The notes: a model not told the origin generated them from the sequence alone. A stretch of 64,000 nt of DNA from Marinibaculum pumilum (GCF_042646425.1 NZ_JBHRTR010000027.1:106584-170583), one strand, 5' to 3'; numbered from the stretch's first letter, positions 18,449 to 27,071 are shown. Numbers and translations: made by a program.

Positions 18449-21400
18449 TCAGGCCGCCATGTCGTCCGACTGGTCGCTGCCGGGATCGTCGGCACCGTCC
18501 GCCGCATCCCCGGCCGCGTCCGGCCCGGCCTCCGCGAAGGCGAGGCCGGCATCGGCATCCGCCTCCAGGGCGGCGACAGTCAGGGCCGCCTCCGCCTCCG
18601 GCGCGTCGAACTCCACGCCGGCATAGTAGATCCAGTGGTAGGGCGAGGTGCTGTCCACATAGCCCTGCACCAGGTCCTCTGCCGGCGGATGCTCGTAGCC
18701 GCCATAGACCGACATGTACTGCCGCAGGCTGGTACCGTACTCGTCGGCGCTCTCGATGCCGTTCAGCAGGAACGATGCGGTCGACCAGGCGCCGACCAGG
18801 TGCGAGGCGGCCAGCAGGCCGGTGATCGTCACCACGTCGGTATTGGCGTCCGGCCAGGTCACGTTCGGGATCTCCTGGCCCAGCACATCGTCCAGCGAGC
18901 TGCCGGCGGCCTGCAGCAGGCCGTCCATCACCTTCAGGTTCATGCCGAAGGCTTCCTGGATCACCGTCTCCTGGATGTCGCTCTTGAAATCCTCGTAGGA
19001 GGTGACGCCGTTCTTGCCCGTCCAGGTCCCCAGCCATTCGTTGGTGGAGGCGCCGTTCAGGTAGTAGCTGTCCGCCTCGTAGTAGCCGAGGTCGATCAGC
19101 AGCGCCTCGCCGAACTGGTAGCGTCCGGTGAAGCCGTACGAGTTCACGGAGTGGTAGGACATGTCCCGCCAGCCGATCTCGCCCGCCACCCAGGCATGCC
19201 AGACATCGTCGCCCACCCAGCCGCGGATCTGCGCCTCGGTGATGTCGCCGGACAGGTAGCGGTCATAGTCGACGCCGGACTCGTAGTTGCCCAGCTCCGT
19301 CAGGAAGGCGGCGAAGCTGTTGGCGCCGTCGCTGCCCCCATCGCTGCCCCCGTCGCTGCCGCTGCCCGGGCCCTCGCCGCCTGTATCGGGATCGGGATCC
19401 GGCGTGGGTTCCGGGTCGGGTTCGCCGCCGGTGCCGGGCTCCGCCGCCGCCAGGATATCGGCCGCCTTTGCCGCCGAAGCCGGGTCCAGGAAGCTGAAGT
19501 TCGACATCGCCAGCTCGTCCAGCCCGACCCCCGCCAGGGTCACCGACTGCTGGTTCGACGGGATCGCGAAGACCGTGCTGCCGCCGCTCTCGCTCAGGGT
19601 GAAATGGTCGGGCGCGAACCAGCCGATCGCCAGGCGGTCCGTGGCCGGATCGAAATCGTCGATCACCCGCTGCTCGCCCCAGGCCCAGGTGACGTTGTGC
19701 ACCTGCGCCTCGCCGGAGCCGGTGTCCGGATTGGGCTCGGGGTCGGGCTCCGGATCGGGCTGGGGATCCGGGTCGGGCTGGGGATCGGGCTGCGCCGCGC
19801 CATCCGCTTCATCCAGCACATCGGCCAGATAGGTGCCGGCGCTGGCCGCCTTCCAGGTGAAATTGGCCAGGCCGAGGCTGGCCAGGGACACGCCGAGCAG
19901 GGTGTAGCTCTGCTGCATGCCGGGGATCCGCAGTACGGCGTTGCCGTTCTCCTCGGTCAGCTGCAGGTCCTCGCCGTTGAACCAGTCCAGCGCCAGCACG
20001 TCGGTCGCCGGGTCGAAGTCGGAGAACGTCCGGTTCTCTGCCCAGGTCCAGGTGATGGCGATGACATTGCCGGCGGGCACGGGCTCGCCGTCGCCGCCGC
20101 CATCGCCACCGGTATCGCCGCCGCTGTCGCCACCATCGCCCATGCCGCCGTCATCGCCCATACCGCCATCGTCGCCCATGCCGCCATCGCCATGGTCGCC
20201 ATGGTCGTGGCCGTTCTCGCTGCCGGGGCTGGTCTGGTGGCCGTCCGTGATCTCGCCCGCCGGCGCTTCCGGGGTCAGCAGCTCCGACCGGCTGACCATG
20301 GTCACCTGCTCGACCGTGAAACCGAACACCGTCTCCAGCTGGTCCTCCACGATCTGGTCGTGGTGGAACTCCAGGTTCGCCGGCACCAGGTCCGCCTTCG
20401 CGACTCCCGCCAGCAGCAGGCTCTGCCCGGACGGCTGCACCGATAGCAGCAGGCCGTCGTCGGTATCCTCCGCCGTCAGCCGCTCGCGGGTGCCGAAATA
20501 CAGAAAGCTCAGCTTCATCGTGGCGGGGTCGAAATCCTCCACCACCTCGTGCACGCCGTATTCGTGGCTGCGCACATAGACGGTATCCGCCTCGCGCGGG
20601 CCGACACCCAGCTCCCACGACATCACGCCGCCGGCATCCTGGCGCAGATGCTCGTTCTGCACGATGCCCAGATTCTCGATGCTCAGCATGTCGAAGGTGA
20701 TGCCCTGCAGCACCTGGACCTCCGGTGTCCAGGCCCAGACATTGACGATCGCCACCTCGCCCGACGCGGTCTTGCCCAGGATCGTGTTGTGGACGGAGAC
20801 GGCGCCGAAATCGATCGTGTCGGTCGCCGGGTCGAAGCCGGTGATGTCGGGACTGCCCGGGTCGACGGCATAGACCGTGCCGGTGCCGATCGCGCCGCCA
20901 TCGTTTCCGCCGGTATCGCCGCCACCGGTGTCGCCGCCATCGCCCATGCCACCATCACCGCCCATGCCGCCATCGCCATGGTCGCCGTGATCGCCGTGGT
21001 CATGACCGTTCTCGCTGCCGGGGCTGGTCTGGTGGCCGTCGGTGATCTCGCCCGCAGGCGCTTCCGGGGTCAGCAGCTCCGACCGGCTGACCATCGTCAC
21101 CTGCTCGACGGTGAAGCCGAACACGACCTCCAGCTGGTCCTCCACGATCTGGTCGTGATGGAACTCCAGGTTCGCCGGCACCAGGTCCGCCTTCGCGACA
21201 CCTGCCAGCAGCAGGCTCTGCCCGGACGGCTGCACCGACAGCAGCAGGCCGTCGTCGGTATCCTCCGCCGTCAGCCGCTCGCGGGTGCCGAAATAGAGGA
21301 AGCTCAGCTTCATCGTGGCGGGATCGAAATCCTCCACCACCTCGTGCACGCCGTATTCGTGGCTGCGCACATAGACGGTATCCGCCTCGCGCGGGCCGAT

Positions 21401-22066
21401 GCCCAGCTCCCAGGACATCACGCCGCCGGCGTCCTGGCGCAGATGCTCGTTCTGCACGATGCCCAGGTTCTCGATGCTCAGCATGTCGAAGGTGATGCCC
21501 TGCAGCACCTGGACCTCCGGTGTCCAGGCCCAGACATTGACGATCGCCACTTCGCCCGACGCGGTCTTGCCCAGGATCGTGTTGTGGACGGAGACGGCGC
21601 CGAAATCGATCGTGTCGGTTGCCGGGTCGAAGCCGATGATGTCCGGACTGCCCGGGTCGACGGCATGGACCGTGCCGGTGCCGATCGCGCCGCCATCACT
21701 GCCACCGCCATCACTGCCGCCGGTATCGCCGCCTCCGGTGTCGCCGCCGCCCGTATCGCTTCCGCCCGTATCGCCGTCACCGGCATCGCTGCCGCCGTCG
21801 GCCGCGGCCAGCGCCTCCGCCAGGACGGTGCCGGCGCTGTCATGCTTCCAGGAGAAATTGTCGATGCTGAGCGCGGAGAGCGGCACCCCGACCAGGGTGT
21901 AGCTCTGCAGCATGCCGGGAATCCGCAGCACGGCATTGCCGTCCTCCTCGGTCAGGTCGAGGTCGGCGCCGTTGAACCAGTCGAGTTCGAAGAGATCGGC
22001 TGCGGGGTCGAAGTCGGTGATGGTCCGGGTCTCGCCCCAGGACCAGGTGACGGGGATGCTGGCCAT
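18449..22066 (-). CDS. Large repeat-containing protein with C-terminal lysozyme-like domain, probable type I secretion substrate
   Basis: A 1205-residue acidic protein with no N-terminal signal peptide. Module A (about 80 residues, W-W------DFDPA-D---LDWF) occurs at 1-85, 665-755 and 785-880. Module B (about 235 residues) occurs twice, at 124-359 and 389-624, nearly identical. Linkers are rich in Gly, Asp, Ser and His (GDTGG and GDGGM runs) but are not canonical RTX nonapeptides. Residues 917-1155 resemble a lysozyme/transglycosylase fold, with NYESG (candidate catalytic Glu929) and YGFTGRYQFGEALL. The acidic C-terminus fits an uncleaved type I signal. Export and cell-wall cleavage are inferred from the operon and these motifs. 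A strong AGGAG (22073-22077) precedes the ATG. Confidence 0.7.
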   Translation of the reverse strand: MASIPVTWSWGETRTITDFDPAADLFELDWFNGADLDLTEEDGNAVLRIPGMLQSYTLVGVPLSALSIDNFSWKHDSAGTVLAEALAAADGGSDAGDGDTGGSDTGGGDTGGGDTGGSDGGGSDGGAIGTGTVHAVDPGSPDIIGFDPATDTIDFGAVSVHNTILGKTASGEVAIVNVWAWTPEVQVLQGITFDMLSIENLGIVQNEHLRQDAGGVMSWELGIGPREADTVYVRSHEYGVHEVVEDFDPATMKLSFLYFGTRERLTAEDTDDGLLLSVQPSGQSLLLAGVAKADLVPANLEFHHDQIVEDQLEVVFGFTVEQVTMVSRSELLTPEAPAGEITDGHQTSPGSENGHDHGDHGDHGDGGMGGDGGMGDGGDTGGGDTGGNDGGAIGTGTVYAVDPGSPDITGFDPATDTIDFGAVSVHNTILGKTASGEVAIVNVWAWTPEVQVLQGITFDMLSIENLGIVQNEHLRQDAGGVMSWELGVGPREADTVYVRSHEYGVHEVVEDFDPATMKLSFLYFGTRERLTAEDTDDGLLLSVQPSGQSLLLAGVAKADLVPANLEFHHDQIVEDQLETVFGFTVEQVTMVSRSELLTPEAPAGEITDGHQTSPGSENGHDHGDHGDGGMGDDGGMGDDGGMGDGGDSGGDTGGDGGGDGEPVPAGNVIAITWTWAENRTFSDFDPATDVLALDWFNGEDLQLTEENGNAVLRIPGMQQSYTLLGVSLASLGLANFTWKAASAGTYLADVLDEADGAAQPDPQPDPDPQPDPEPDPEPNPDTGSGEAQVHNVTWAWGEQRVIDDFDPATDRLAIGWFAPDHFTLSESGGSTVFAIPSNQQSVTLAGVGLDELAMSNFSFLDPASAAKAADILAAAEPGTGGEPDPEPTPDPDPDTGGEGPGSGSDGGSDGGSDGANSFAAFLTELGNYESGVDYDRYLSGDITEAQIRGWVGDDVWHAWVAGEIGWRDMSYHSVNSYGFTGRYQFGEALLIDLGYYEADSYYLNGASTNEWLGTWTGKNGVTSYEDFKSDIQETVIQEAFGMNLKVMDGLLQAAGSSLDDVLGQEIPNVTWPDANTDVVTITGLLAASHLVGAWSTASFLLNGIESADEYGTSLRQYMSVYGGYEHPPAEDLVQGYVDSTSPYHWIYYAGVEFDAPEAEAALTVAALEADADAGLAFAEAGPDAAGDAADGADDPGSDQSDDMAA
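20195..20902 (-). repeat. Direct repeat unit encoding module B, copy 2 (C-proximal)
   Basis: About 708 bp that recurs at 20990-21697 with a fixed offset of 795 bp (265 codons). Differences are scattered single bases, many silent. It encodes residues 389-624 of the secreted protein. Confidence 0.9.
20990..21697 (-). repeat. Direct repeat unit encoding module B, copy 1 (N-proximal)
   Basis: Partner of the repeat at 20195-20902, about 95% identical by eye, encoding residues 124-359 of the same protein. A recent duplication or gene conversion within the gene is inferred. Confidence 0.9.
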
Positions 22067-22250
22067 AACAGGCTCCTGCCATGTGAACGCATCACGTTCA
22101 TCTGTAACAGGCCCGCGTCAACAATATGGCAGCGAGGTATCCGAATAGCAATAGATCAAGATGAACGTTAGGCAAATGAAGTGTTCATCCAGCATTCATA
22201 TAAAAGAAGATAAAATTTGTTTGCCGGCAACAGCGGTTTCCGGTCAGGGT
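22067..22250 (-). promoter_or_regulatory. AT-rich control region of the type I secretion operon
   Basis: A 184-bp stretch visibly richer in A/T than everything around it. It contains a perfect inverted repeat TGAACG-catca-CGTTCA at 22084-22100, a second TGAACG at 22162-22167 and TGTTCA at 22182-22187, suggesting repeated sites for one regulator. A leftward TTGACG occurs about 45 bp from the start codon without a convincing -10. No gene is seen in it. Confidence 0.5.
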
Positions 22251-23264
22251 TCAGCGCTCCAGCAGGCCGCGGCGCTCCGCCACCAGGGTCGCGGCGGCCA
22301 GGTCCTCCAGCGCGGTGCCCACCGACTTGAACAGGGTGATCTCTTCCGCACCGCCGCGACCCGACGAAACGCCCCGGACAAGGTCGAACAGATCGCCCTG
22401 GATATCGGCTTCCGCGATCACGCCATCGGCCAGGCCCTGCACGATCTCGCCCGCCTCTTTCGACGCGCCGGTCCGGGTGTCGACGAAGACCCGCGCCCGC
22501 CGCAACGCGGTGTCGTCGGCTTCCCGCATCTGCGGCGTGAAGGCGCCGACCAGGTCGAGATGGGCGCCCGGCCGCAGCCAGTCGCCGTGGATCAGCGGCG
22601 CGCGGGACAGGGTGGCACAGCATACCAGGTCGGCGGCGCGGGCAGCGCCTTCCAGATCCTCCGTCGCGGCGGCGTCCAGGCCCTCGGCCGTCAGGCGGGC
22701 CGCCAGCGCCGCGGCGCGTTCGGGCCGATGGTTCCAGATCGACACCCGCGCAATCGGCCGCACCGCGGCATGGGCGGCAATCAGGTTGGGCGCCAGGGCG
22801 CCGGCGCCGACCATCAGCATCTGCCGGGCGCCGGGCGCCGCCAGATAGTCCGCCGCCAGGGCGGACGCCGCCGCCGTGCGGCGCGCCGTCAGGGCCGCCG
22901 CGTCCATCACCGCCAGCGGTCGCCCGGTGGTGCCGTCCAGCAGCAGGTACAGGCCGGCGATCGCCGGCAGGCCGCGGGCGGAATTGCCCGGAACGACGGT
23001 GACCACCTTGACGCCGATCGGGCCGTCCGGCCCTGCCTGGACCGCCCCGCCATCGCCCCCGCCGGGGCGATCCGCATCGGGTGCGCCGCTCCAGGCCGGC
23101 ATCAGCAGAAGGGTGGCGTCGGGCTCACCGCCGGCACCGCGGGGGATGGTGTGGTGATGCCGCAGCGGCACCTCCGCGCCCCGGCGGAAGCCTGCACGCA
23201 GGGCCTCGATCAGGTCCGGAAACGGCAGGTCCGCCGCGGTCGCCGCGTCATCCAGGAATTTCAT
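22251..23264 (-). CDS. Ornithine cyclodeaminase / mu-crystallin family protein
   Basis: A 337-residue NAD(P)-dependent enzyme. The Rossmann segment is MLMVGAGALAPNLIAAHAA, preceded by GTTGRPLAVMDAAALTARRTAAASALAADYLA, the best-conserved stretch of the family, and GVKVVTVVPGNSARGLPAI. Members deaminate ornithine to proline, or act as alanine dehydrogenase or pyrroline/piperideine-2-carboxylate reductase; the sequence does not decide which. It lies leftward, upstream of the AT-rich control region, so it is probably not co-transcribed with the secretion operon. Confidence 0.8.
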   Translation of the reverse strand: MKFLDDAATAADLPFPDLIEALRAGFRRGAEVPLRHHHTIPRGAGGEPDATLLLMPAWSGAPDADRPGGGDGGAVQAGPDGPIGVKVVTVVPGNSARGLPAIAGLYLLLDGTTGRPLAVMDAAALTARRTAAASALAADYLAAPGARQMLMVGAGALAPNLIAAHAAVRPIARVSIWNHRPERAAALAARLTAEGLDAAATEDLEGAARAADLVCCATLSRAPLIHGDWLRPGAHLDLVGAFTPQMREADDTALRRARVFVDTRTGASKEAGEIVQGLADGVIAEADIQGDLFDLVRGVSSGRGGAEEITLFKSVGTALEDLAAATLVAERRGLLER

Positions 23265-23396
23265 GCCGCAGAATGTCCCGTGCCGAAGGGGGAGGAGGAG
23301 ATGGCGCCCCGGCGACGGGCTGTCCCGCGCCGCCGCCCTGCCGCGACGCCCGGGCCCAGGGTTGAAGGCGCCGGGCAGAAGGCGCCGGCCCGGAAG

Positions 23397-23810
23397 TCAG
23401 GCCGCGTCGGAGGTGCGCGGCGCGGCGAGGGCCGGGGTCTCCCCCTCCCCGTCCGCCGGACCGGAACCGGCCCGCGCCGCGGCACGGGCCTCGTCCAGCT
23501 CGCTTTCCAGTGCCGCGACCTTGCGGCGCAGCGCTTCCTGCTCGTCCCGCGCCTGGGCGGCGTCGGCGCGGGCCTGCCGCGCGCGCCTGCGGCTGCCGCC
23601 GCCGGCCATCCATGCCCCGACCCCGCCGAACAGGATGCCCAGAAGCGCTGCCGCCAGCAGCAGCAGGAAGAGCGGCACCTGCCAGGCGCTGCCCAGGCCG
23701 ATGCTGAAAGTCACCGGATCGCGGTTCACCACCGACAGGGCGATCACGACCACCGCGACCGGCACGAAGATCAGCCAGAATTGCCAGCGCATCGCGTTCC
23801 CCGAATTCAT
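23397..23810 (-). CDS. LapA-domain (DUF1049) membrane protein
   Basis: A 137-residue protein with two membrane helices (WLIFVPVAVVVIALSVVN and the Leu/Ala-rich FLLLLAAALLGILFGGVGAWMAG), then a charged coiled-coil tail (RARADAAQARDEQEALRRKVAALESEL). The NRDPVTFSIG motif between the helices is typical of LapA/DUF1049 proteins, which in Escherichia coli act with LapB in lipopolysaccharide control. Starts at 23810 (GNAMRW) or at the second ATG, 23792. In relatives it commonly follows ihfB, as here. Confidence 0.8.
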   Translation of the reverse strand: MNSGNAMRWQFWLIFVPVAVVVIALSVVNRDPVTFSIGLGSAWQVPLFLLLLAAALLGILFGGVGAWMAGGGSRRRARQARADAAQARDEQEALRRKVAALESELDEARAAARAGSGPADGEGETPALAAPRTSDAA

Positions 23811-23823
23811 CTGGACCAGGATC

Positions 23824-23854
23824 CCCCCCGCCGCGCACCGGCGCCGGCGGGGGG
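23824..23854 (-). terminator. Hairpin between ihfB and the LapA-domain gene
   Basis: A perfect 10-bp stem CCCCCCGCCG / CGGCGGGGGG with an 11-nt loop, in the 126-bp gap downstream of ihfB. No T-run, so it may be an attenuator or processing site rather than a full terminator. Confidence 0.5.
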
Positions 23855-23936
23855 CAACGGCCCCAGCCTAGGACAGGCCGGCGCCATCGTGAAGCCGCCG
23901 TCGTCGCAGGCCCGGCAACAGGCGCATGCGGCCGGA

Positions 23937-24257
23937 TCAGTCGCCGGTGGCGCCACCGCCATGGCCGGCCGATACGTCGTCCCGGTTCAGCCGGTCGCGC
24001 AGTTCCTTGCCGGTCTTGAAGAAGGGCACGCTCTTGGAGGCGACGGCCACCGGCTCCCCGGTGCGGGGGTTGCGGCCGACCCGGGCCGGCCGGTGCTTCA
24101 CGGAGAAGGCGCCGAAGCCGCGCAGCTCGACCCGGTCGCCACGGGCCAATGCGGCGGAGATCTCGTCGAAGATCGTCGAGACGATACGCTCGATGTCGCG
24201 CTGGTAGAGGTGCGGGTTGCGCTCGGCCAGCTTCGCGATGAGTTCGGACTTGATCAC
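23937..24257 (-). CDS. ihfB: Integration host factor subunit beta
   Basis: A 106-residue HU/IHF-fold DNA-bending protein. IKSELIAKLAERNPHLYQRDIERIVSTIF matches the IHF-beta N-terminus, RVELRGFGAFSV the core, and RNPRTGE the DNA-intercalating arm with its proline. It dimerises with IhfA and bends DNA at promoters and recombination sites. The GTG at 24257 gives the standard length; an upstream GTG (24272) would add five residues. It sits between sppA and the LapA-domain gene, a conserved order. Confidence 0.93.
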   Translation of the reverse strand: MIKSELIAKLAERNPHLYQRDIERIVSTIFDEISAALARGDRVELRGFGAFSVKHRPARVGRNPRTGEPVAVASKSVPFFKTGKELRDRLNRDDVSAGHGGGATGD

Positions 24258-24497
24258 CGATCCATGCCACACATGCTCAGGGGATCCTCATCAACACCCA
24301 TGCCGGAACACCCAGGCCGGGACCGCGCCCACCCGGCCACATATGCCGGCACCGACGCCGGAGGAACATGGAACAGGGCTGCAGACTGCCGCCGGCGCGA
24401 ATCATGCCGACCAGGACACATGCCTACTCGAAACATGTCGGCTGTGAGGAAGAACGAAGCCCGCCCCGAGGAAGCGGCACCGTCGCGCTCCCCCCGT

Positions 24498-25463
24498 CTA
24501 TTGCAGCTCAGGGTGCCAAATCGCCACCAGACCGTCAAGCGTAAGTCGTTCAGATAGCAGTGCTTTTCCGCCCAGTGCGGCGATCGCATCGAGCCAGAGC
24601 GGCGGCGCCAGGCCCCATTCCCGTTCGACCAGGGGAAGATCCTCCGGCACGTCGCGCTCGGCGGCGAGCCAGGTGCGCGCCTCGCGCTCCGCGCCGATCG
24701 TGTCGACCAGGCCGCTGTCCCGCGCCTGGCCGCCGGTGAAGATGCGGCCGTCGGCCAGCGGCCGCACCTCCGCCTCCGTCATCCCGCGCCGCTCCGCGAC
24801 CAGCCGCACGAACCAGTCCTCGTTCAGCTCGACGATGCGGGTCAGCACCGCACGGCCTTCCGGCGAGATCGGCTTGACGAAGGAGGGCTCGCCCTTCAGC
24901 GGCCCGGAGGCGATGATCTCCGGCCGGATGCCGATATCGGCCAGCAGTTCGGAGGCATCGGCGAACTGGAAGATGGCGCCGATCGAGCCGGTGAGGGAGG
25001 TCTCCAGCGCATAGATCCGGTCCGCCGCCAGCGCCAGCATGTAGCCGGCGGAGGCGCCGAGCCCGCCGATCACCGCCACCACCGGCTTGCGGGCCGCCAC
25101 CTCGCGGATCGCGCGGTAGATCGCCTCGCCGCCATAGGCGGAGCCGCCGGGGCTGTCGATATACAGCAGCATCGCGCGGGCGCTGTCGTCCTCGGCGACC
25201 TCCTGCAGCACCTCGTGCAGGCTGGGATCGTCGGAGATCACGCCGGAGACGGTGACCCGGGCGACATGGGGCCCGCCCAGATGCGCCCCGCCCAGGCCCG
25301 CGGCGCCACCCGGCGCGATCAGCCGCCAGGCAAGGATCACGATGGCGGCCGTGCCGGCGACGATCGCCAGCACGCGCCAGATGTTCAGGCCCCGCCGCAG
25401 GCGGCGGCGCTCCAGCGCCGTATCGACCCGCAGGCCGCCGTCCGGCCCTACCGTTTCCGACAC
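24498..25463 (-). CDS. sppA: Signal peptide peptidase SppA (S49 family)
   Basis: A 321-residue short-form SppA with one N-terminal membrane helix (LAIVAGTAAIVILAWRLIA, about 31-49). LLYIDSPGGSAYGGEAIY, then GGLGASAGYMLA with the catalytic Ser, and SGPLKGEPSFVKP with the general-base Lys match the S49 Ser-Lys dyad. It degrades released signal peptides in the periplasmic face of the inner membrane. Located upstream of ihfB in the same direction, with a 240-bp gap holding the ihfB promoter region but no gene. Confidence 0.92.
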   Translation of the reverse strand: MSETVGPDGGLRVDTALERRRLRRGLNIWRVLAIVAGTAAIVILAWRLIAPGGAAGLGGAHLGGPHVARVTVSGVISDDPSLHEVLQEVAEDDSARAMLLYIDSPGGSAYGGEAIYRAIREVAARKPVVAVIGGLGASAGYMLALAADRIYALETSLTGSIGAIFQFADASELLADIGIRPEIIASGPLKGEPSFVKPISPEGRAVLTRIVELNEDWFVRLVAERRGMTEAEVRPLADGRIFTGGQARDSGLVDTIGAEREARTWLAAERDVPEDLPLVEREWGLAPPLWLDAIAALGGKALLSERLTLDGLVAIWHPELQ

Positions 25464-25493
25464 GAAATCACGTCCTGCTGTGGCGCCCCGGGA

Positions 25494-25697
25494 TCAGGCG
25501 GCGCTGCCCTCCGGCTCCACCGCGGCGGGCGCTTCCACCGCATGGCCGCGCAGCTTGTACCGCCGCCCGCAATAGGGACAGTCGGTATAGTGTGCCGCGC
25601 CCATGTTCAGATATACCCGCGGGTGTCCCAGCGCGCTGCCGCCGCCGTCGCAGGCGACGACGTGATCGTCGACGTCGATCGTCTCCAGAGGTTCCAT
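25494..25697 (-). CDS. CHCC-type zinc-finger domain protein
   Basis: A 67-residue protein of the zf-CHCC family (related to the C-terminal domain of complex I subunit NDUFS6). VACDGGGSALGHPRVYLNMG then DCPYCGRRYKL supply Cys16, His25, Cys40 and Cys43 as likely zinc ligands. The function in bacteria is not established; it is widespread in alphaproteobacteria as a short stand-alone gene. It lies 30 bp upstream of sppA, in the same direction. Confidence 0.8.
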   Translation of the reverse strand: MEPLETIDVDDHVVACDGGGSALGHPRVYLNMGAAHYTDCPYCGRRYKLRGHAVEAPAAVEPEGSAA

Positions 25698-25858
25698 CGC
25701 TGCGCAACGCTCCTACATCAGGTCAGGCGCCATCAGACCGCGTCCGGTCCTGTTTGACCGTATCCTGCCGCGAATGATAGCTCCGCCGCCATTCCACACA
25801 ACCGGGACCGCACCACGGATGCCGGGGTCAATGCCATATTCCGAAGGTCGTCACCAGG

Positions 25859-26887
25859 ATGAATGAAGCCGCGCCCTTTTCCCGCCCCGACCGCAGCCCC
25901 GAGCGGGACGGGAACGAAGGGCCGCCCGCCGCGATCTCCGCCCGCGGCCTGCGCAAGGTCTATGCCCCGCATTCCGGCCGCGCCGGCGGCCGGCGCGGCG
26001 GCTCCGGCAAGGAGGCGCTGAAGGGAATCGACCTGGACGTGCCGCGCGGCAGCTTCTTCGGCCTGCTGGGACCGAACGGCGCCGGCAAGTCGACCTTCAT
26101 CAACATCCTGGCCGGGCTGGTGATCAAGACCGAAGGCCGGGTGACGATCTGGGGCCATGACCTGGACCGCGACAACCGCAACGCCCGGGCGTCGATCGGC
26201 ATCGTGCCGCAGGAGCTGAACATCGACCCGTTCTTCACGCCGGAGGAGGTGCTGGAGTTCCAGGCCGGGCTGTACGGCGTGCCGCAGGCGGAGCGCCGGA
26301 CGGCAGAGATCCTGGCGGCGATGGCCCTGAGCGACAAGGCGCAGGCCTATGCCCGCACCCTGTCGGGCGGCATGCGCCGGCGGCTGCTGGTCGGCAAGGC
26401 GATGGTGCACAGCCCGCCGATCCTGGTGCTGGACGAACCGACCGCCGGAGTCGACGTGGAGCTGCGGCAGCAGCTCTGGGACCATGTGCGGGAGATGAAC
26501 CGCCAGGGGGTCACCATCGTGCTGACCACCCACTACCTGGAGGAGGCGGAGACCCTCTGCGACCGCATCGCGATCATCAACCAGGGCGAGGTGGTGGCCT
26601 GCGACACCACGCCGGCCCTGCTGGCGCGGCTGGACCGGCGCGAGCTGCGCCTGGTGCTGGCCGACGACCTGGCCGCGGTGCCGGCGGCGCTGTCGGACCT
26701 GGATGCGGCGCTGCGCAGCCCGCGCGAACTGGTGATCCGCTTCCGCCGCAGCGGCGCCGGGGTGCCCGCCCTGCTGGACCGGGTCCGCGCCGCCGGGCTG
26801 GAGGTGCTGGACCTCACCACCGAGGAGGCCGACCTGGAGGACCTGTTCGTGGAACTGACCACAGCGCCGAAGGCCGGGGCCGGCTGA
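25859..26887 (+). CDS. ABC-2 type transporter ATP-binding protein
   Basis: A 342-residue ATPase with all motifs intact: Walker A GPNGAGKST, Q-loop PQELNIDPFFT, signature LSGGMRRRLLVGKA, Walker B ILVLDEPTAGVD, and H-loop TTHYLEEAE. A C-terminal regulatory extension follows residue 245. It resembles the YadG class, which normally works with a separately encoded ABC-2 permease in export. No permease follows: the next 424 bp are non-coding repeats. The N-terminal 25 residues are charged and Pro-rich, so the true start could be the internal region before ISARGLRKVYAPH. Confidence 0.85.
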   Translation: MNEAAPFSRPDRSPERDGNEGPPAAISARGLRKVYAPHSGRAGGRRGGSGKEALKGIDLDVPRGSFFGLLGPNGAGKSTFINILAGLVIKTEGRVTIWGHDLDRDNRNARASIGIVPQELNIDPFFTPEEVLEFQAGLYGVPQAERRTAEILAAMALSDKAQAYARTLSGGMRRRLLVGKAMVHSPPILVLDEPTAGVDVELRQQLWDHVREMNRQGVTIVLTTHYLEEAETLCDRIAIINQGEVVACDTTPALLARLDRRELRLVLADDLAAVPAALSDLDAALRSPRELVIRFRRSGAGVPALLDRVRAAGLEVLDLTTEEADLEDLFVELTTAPKAGAG

Positions 26888-26900
26888 AACGGCGTCGGAA

Positions 26901-26990
26901 CGGTAGAAGCGGTATCGCCACCGCGATCGTCATTCCGTGCTTCACCCGGGATCCATTCCGCGAGCTTTGCTGGATCTGAACGGCCGGCGG
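26901..26990 (+). repeat. Dispersed intergenic repeat, copy 1
   Basis: A 90-bp element, starting 14 bp after a stop codon, roughly 75% identical to 63802-63893. The shared core is GGGATCCATTCCG followed by a G/C difference and AGCTTTGC. The internal stem is partly decayed here (TCCGCGAGC versus GCCGGCGGA). Confidence 0.65.
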
Positions 26991-27071
26991 AGTGACTTCT
27001 CGGGTCAGGCCCTACGCGATTCACATATCTCTTCTCTTCGACGCGCCTCCCTGCTGCCGTCGCCCTCGGGC

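Noticed and set aside
16674..19037. Extension of the HlyD reading frame far upstream, through the ABC gene
   Set aside because: The real start at 16673 gives the family N-terminus and an ATGA junction; the upstream part is Gly/Arg-rich shadow of the ABC and repeat-protein genes.
19700..21800. Short G/D/S-rich linker repeats looking like a CRISPR or RTX array
   Set aside because: They are in-frame codons of the secreted protein, with variable unit length and no conserved spacers; the pattern is not the GGxGxDxxx nonapeptide.
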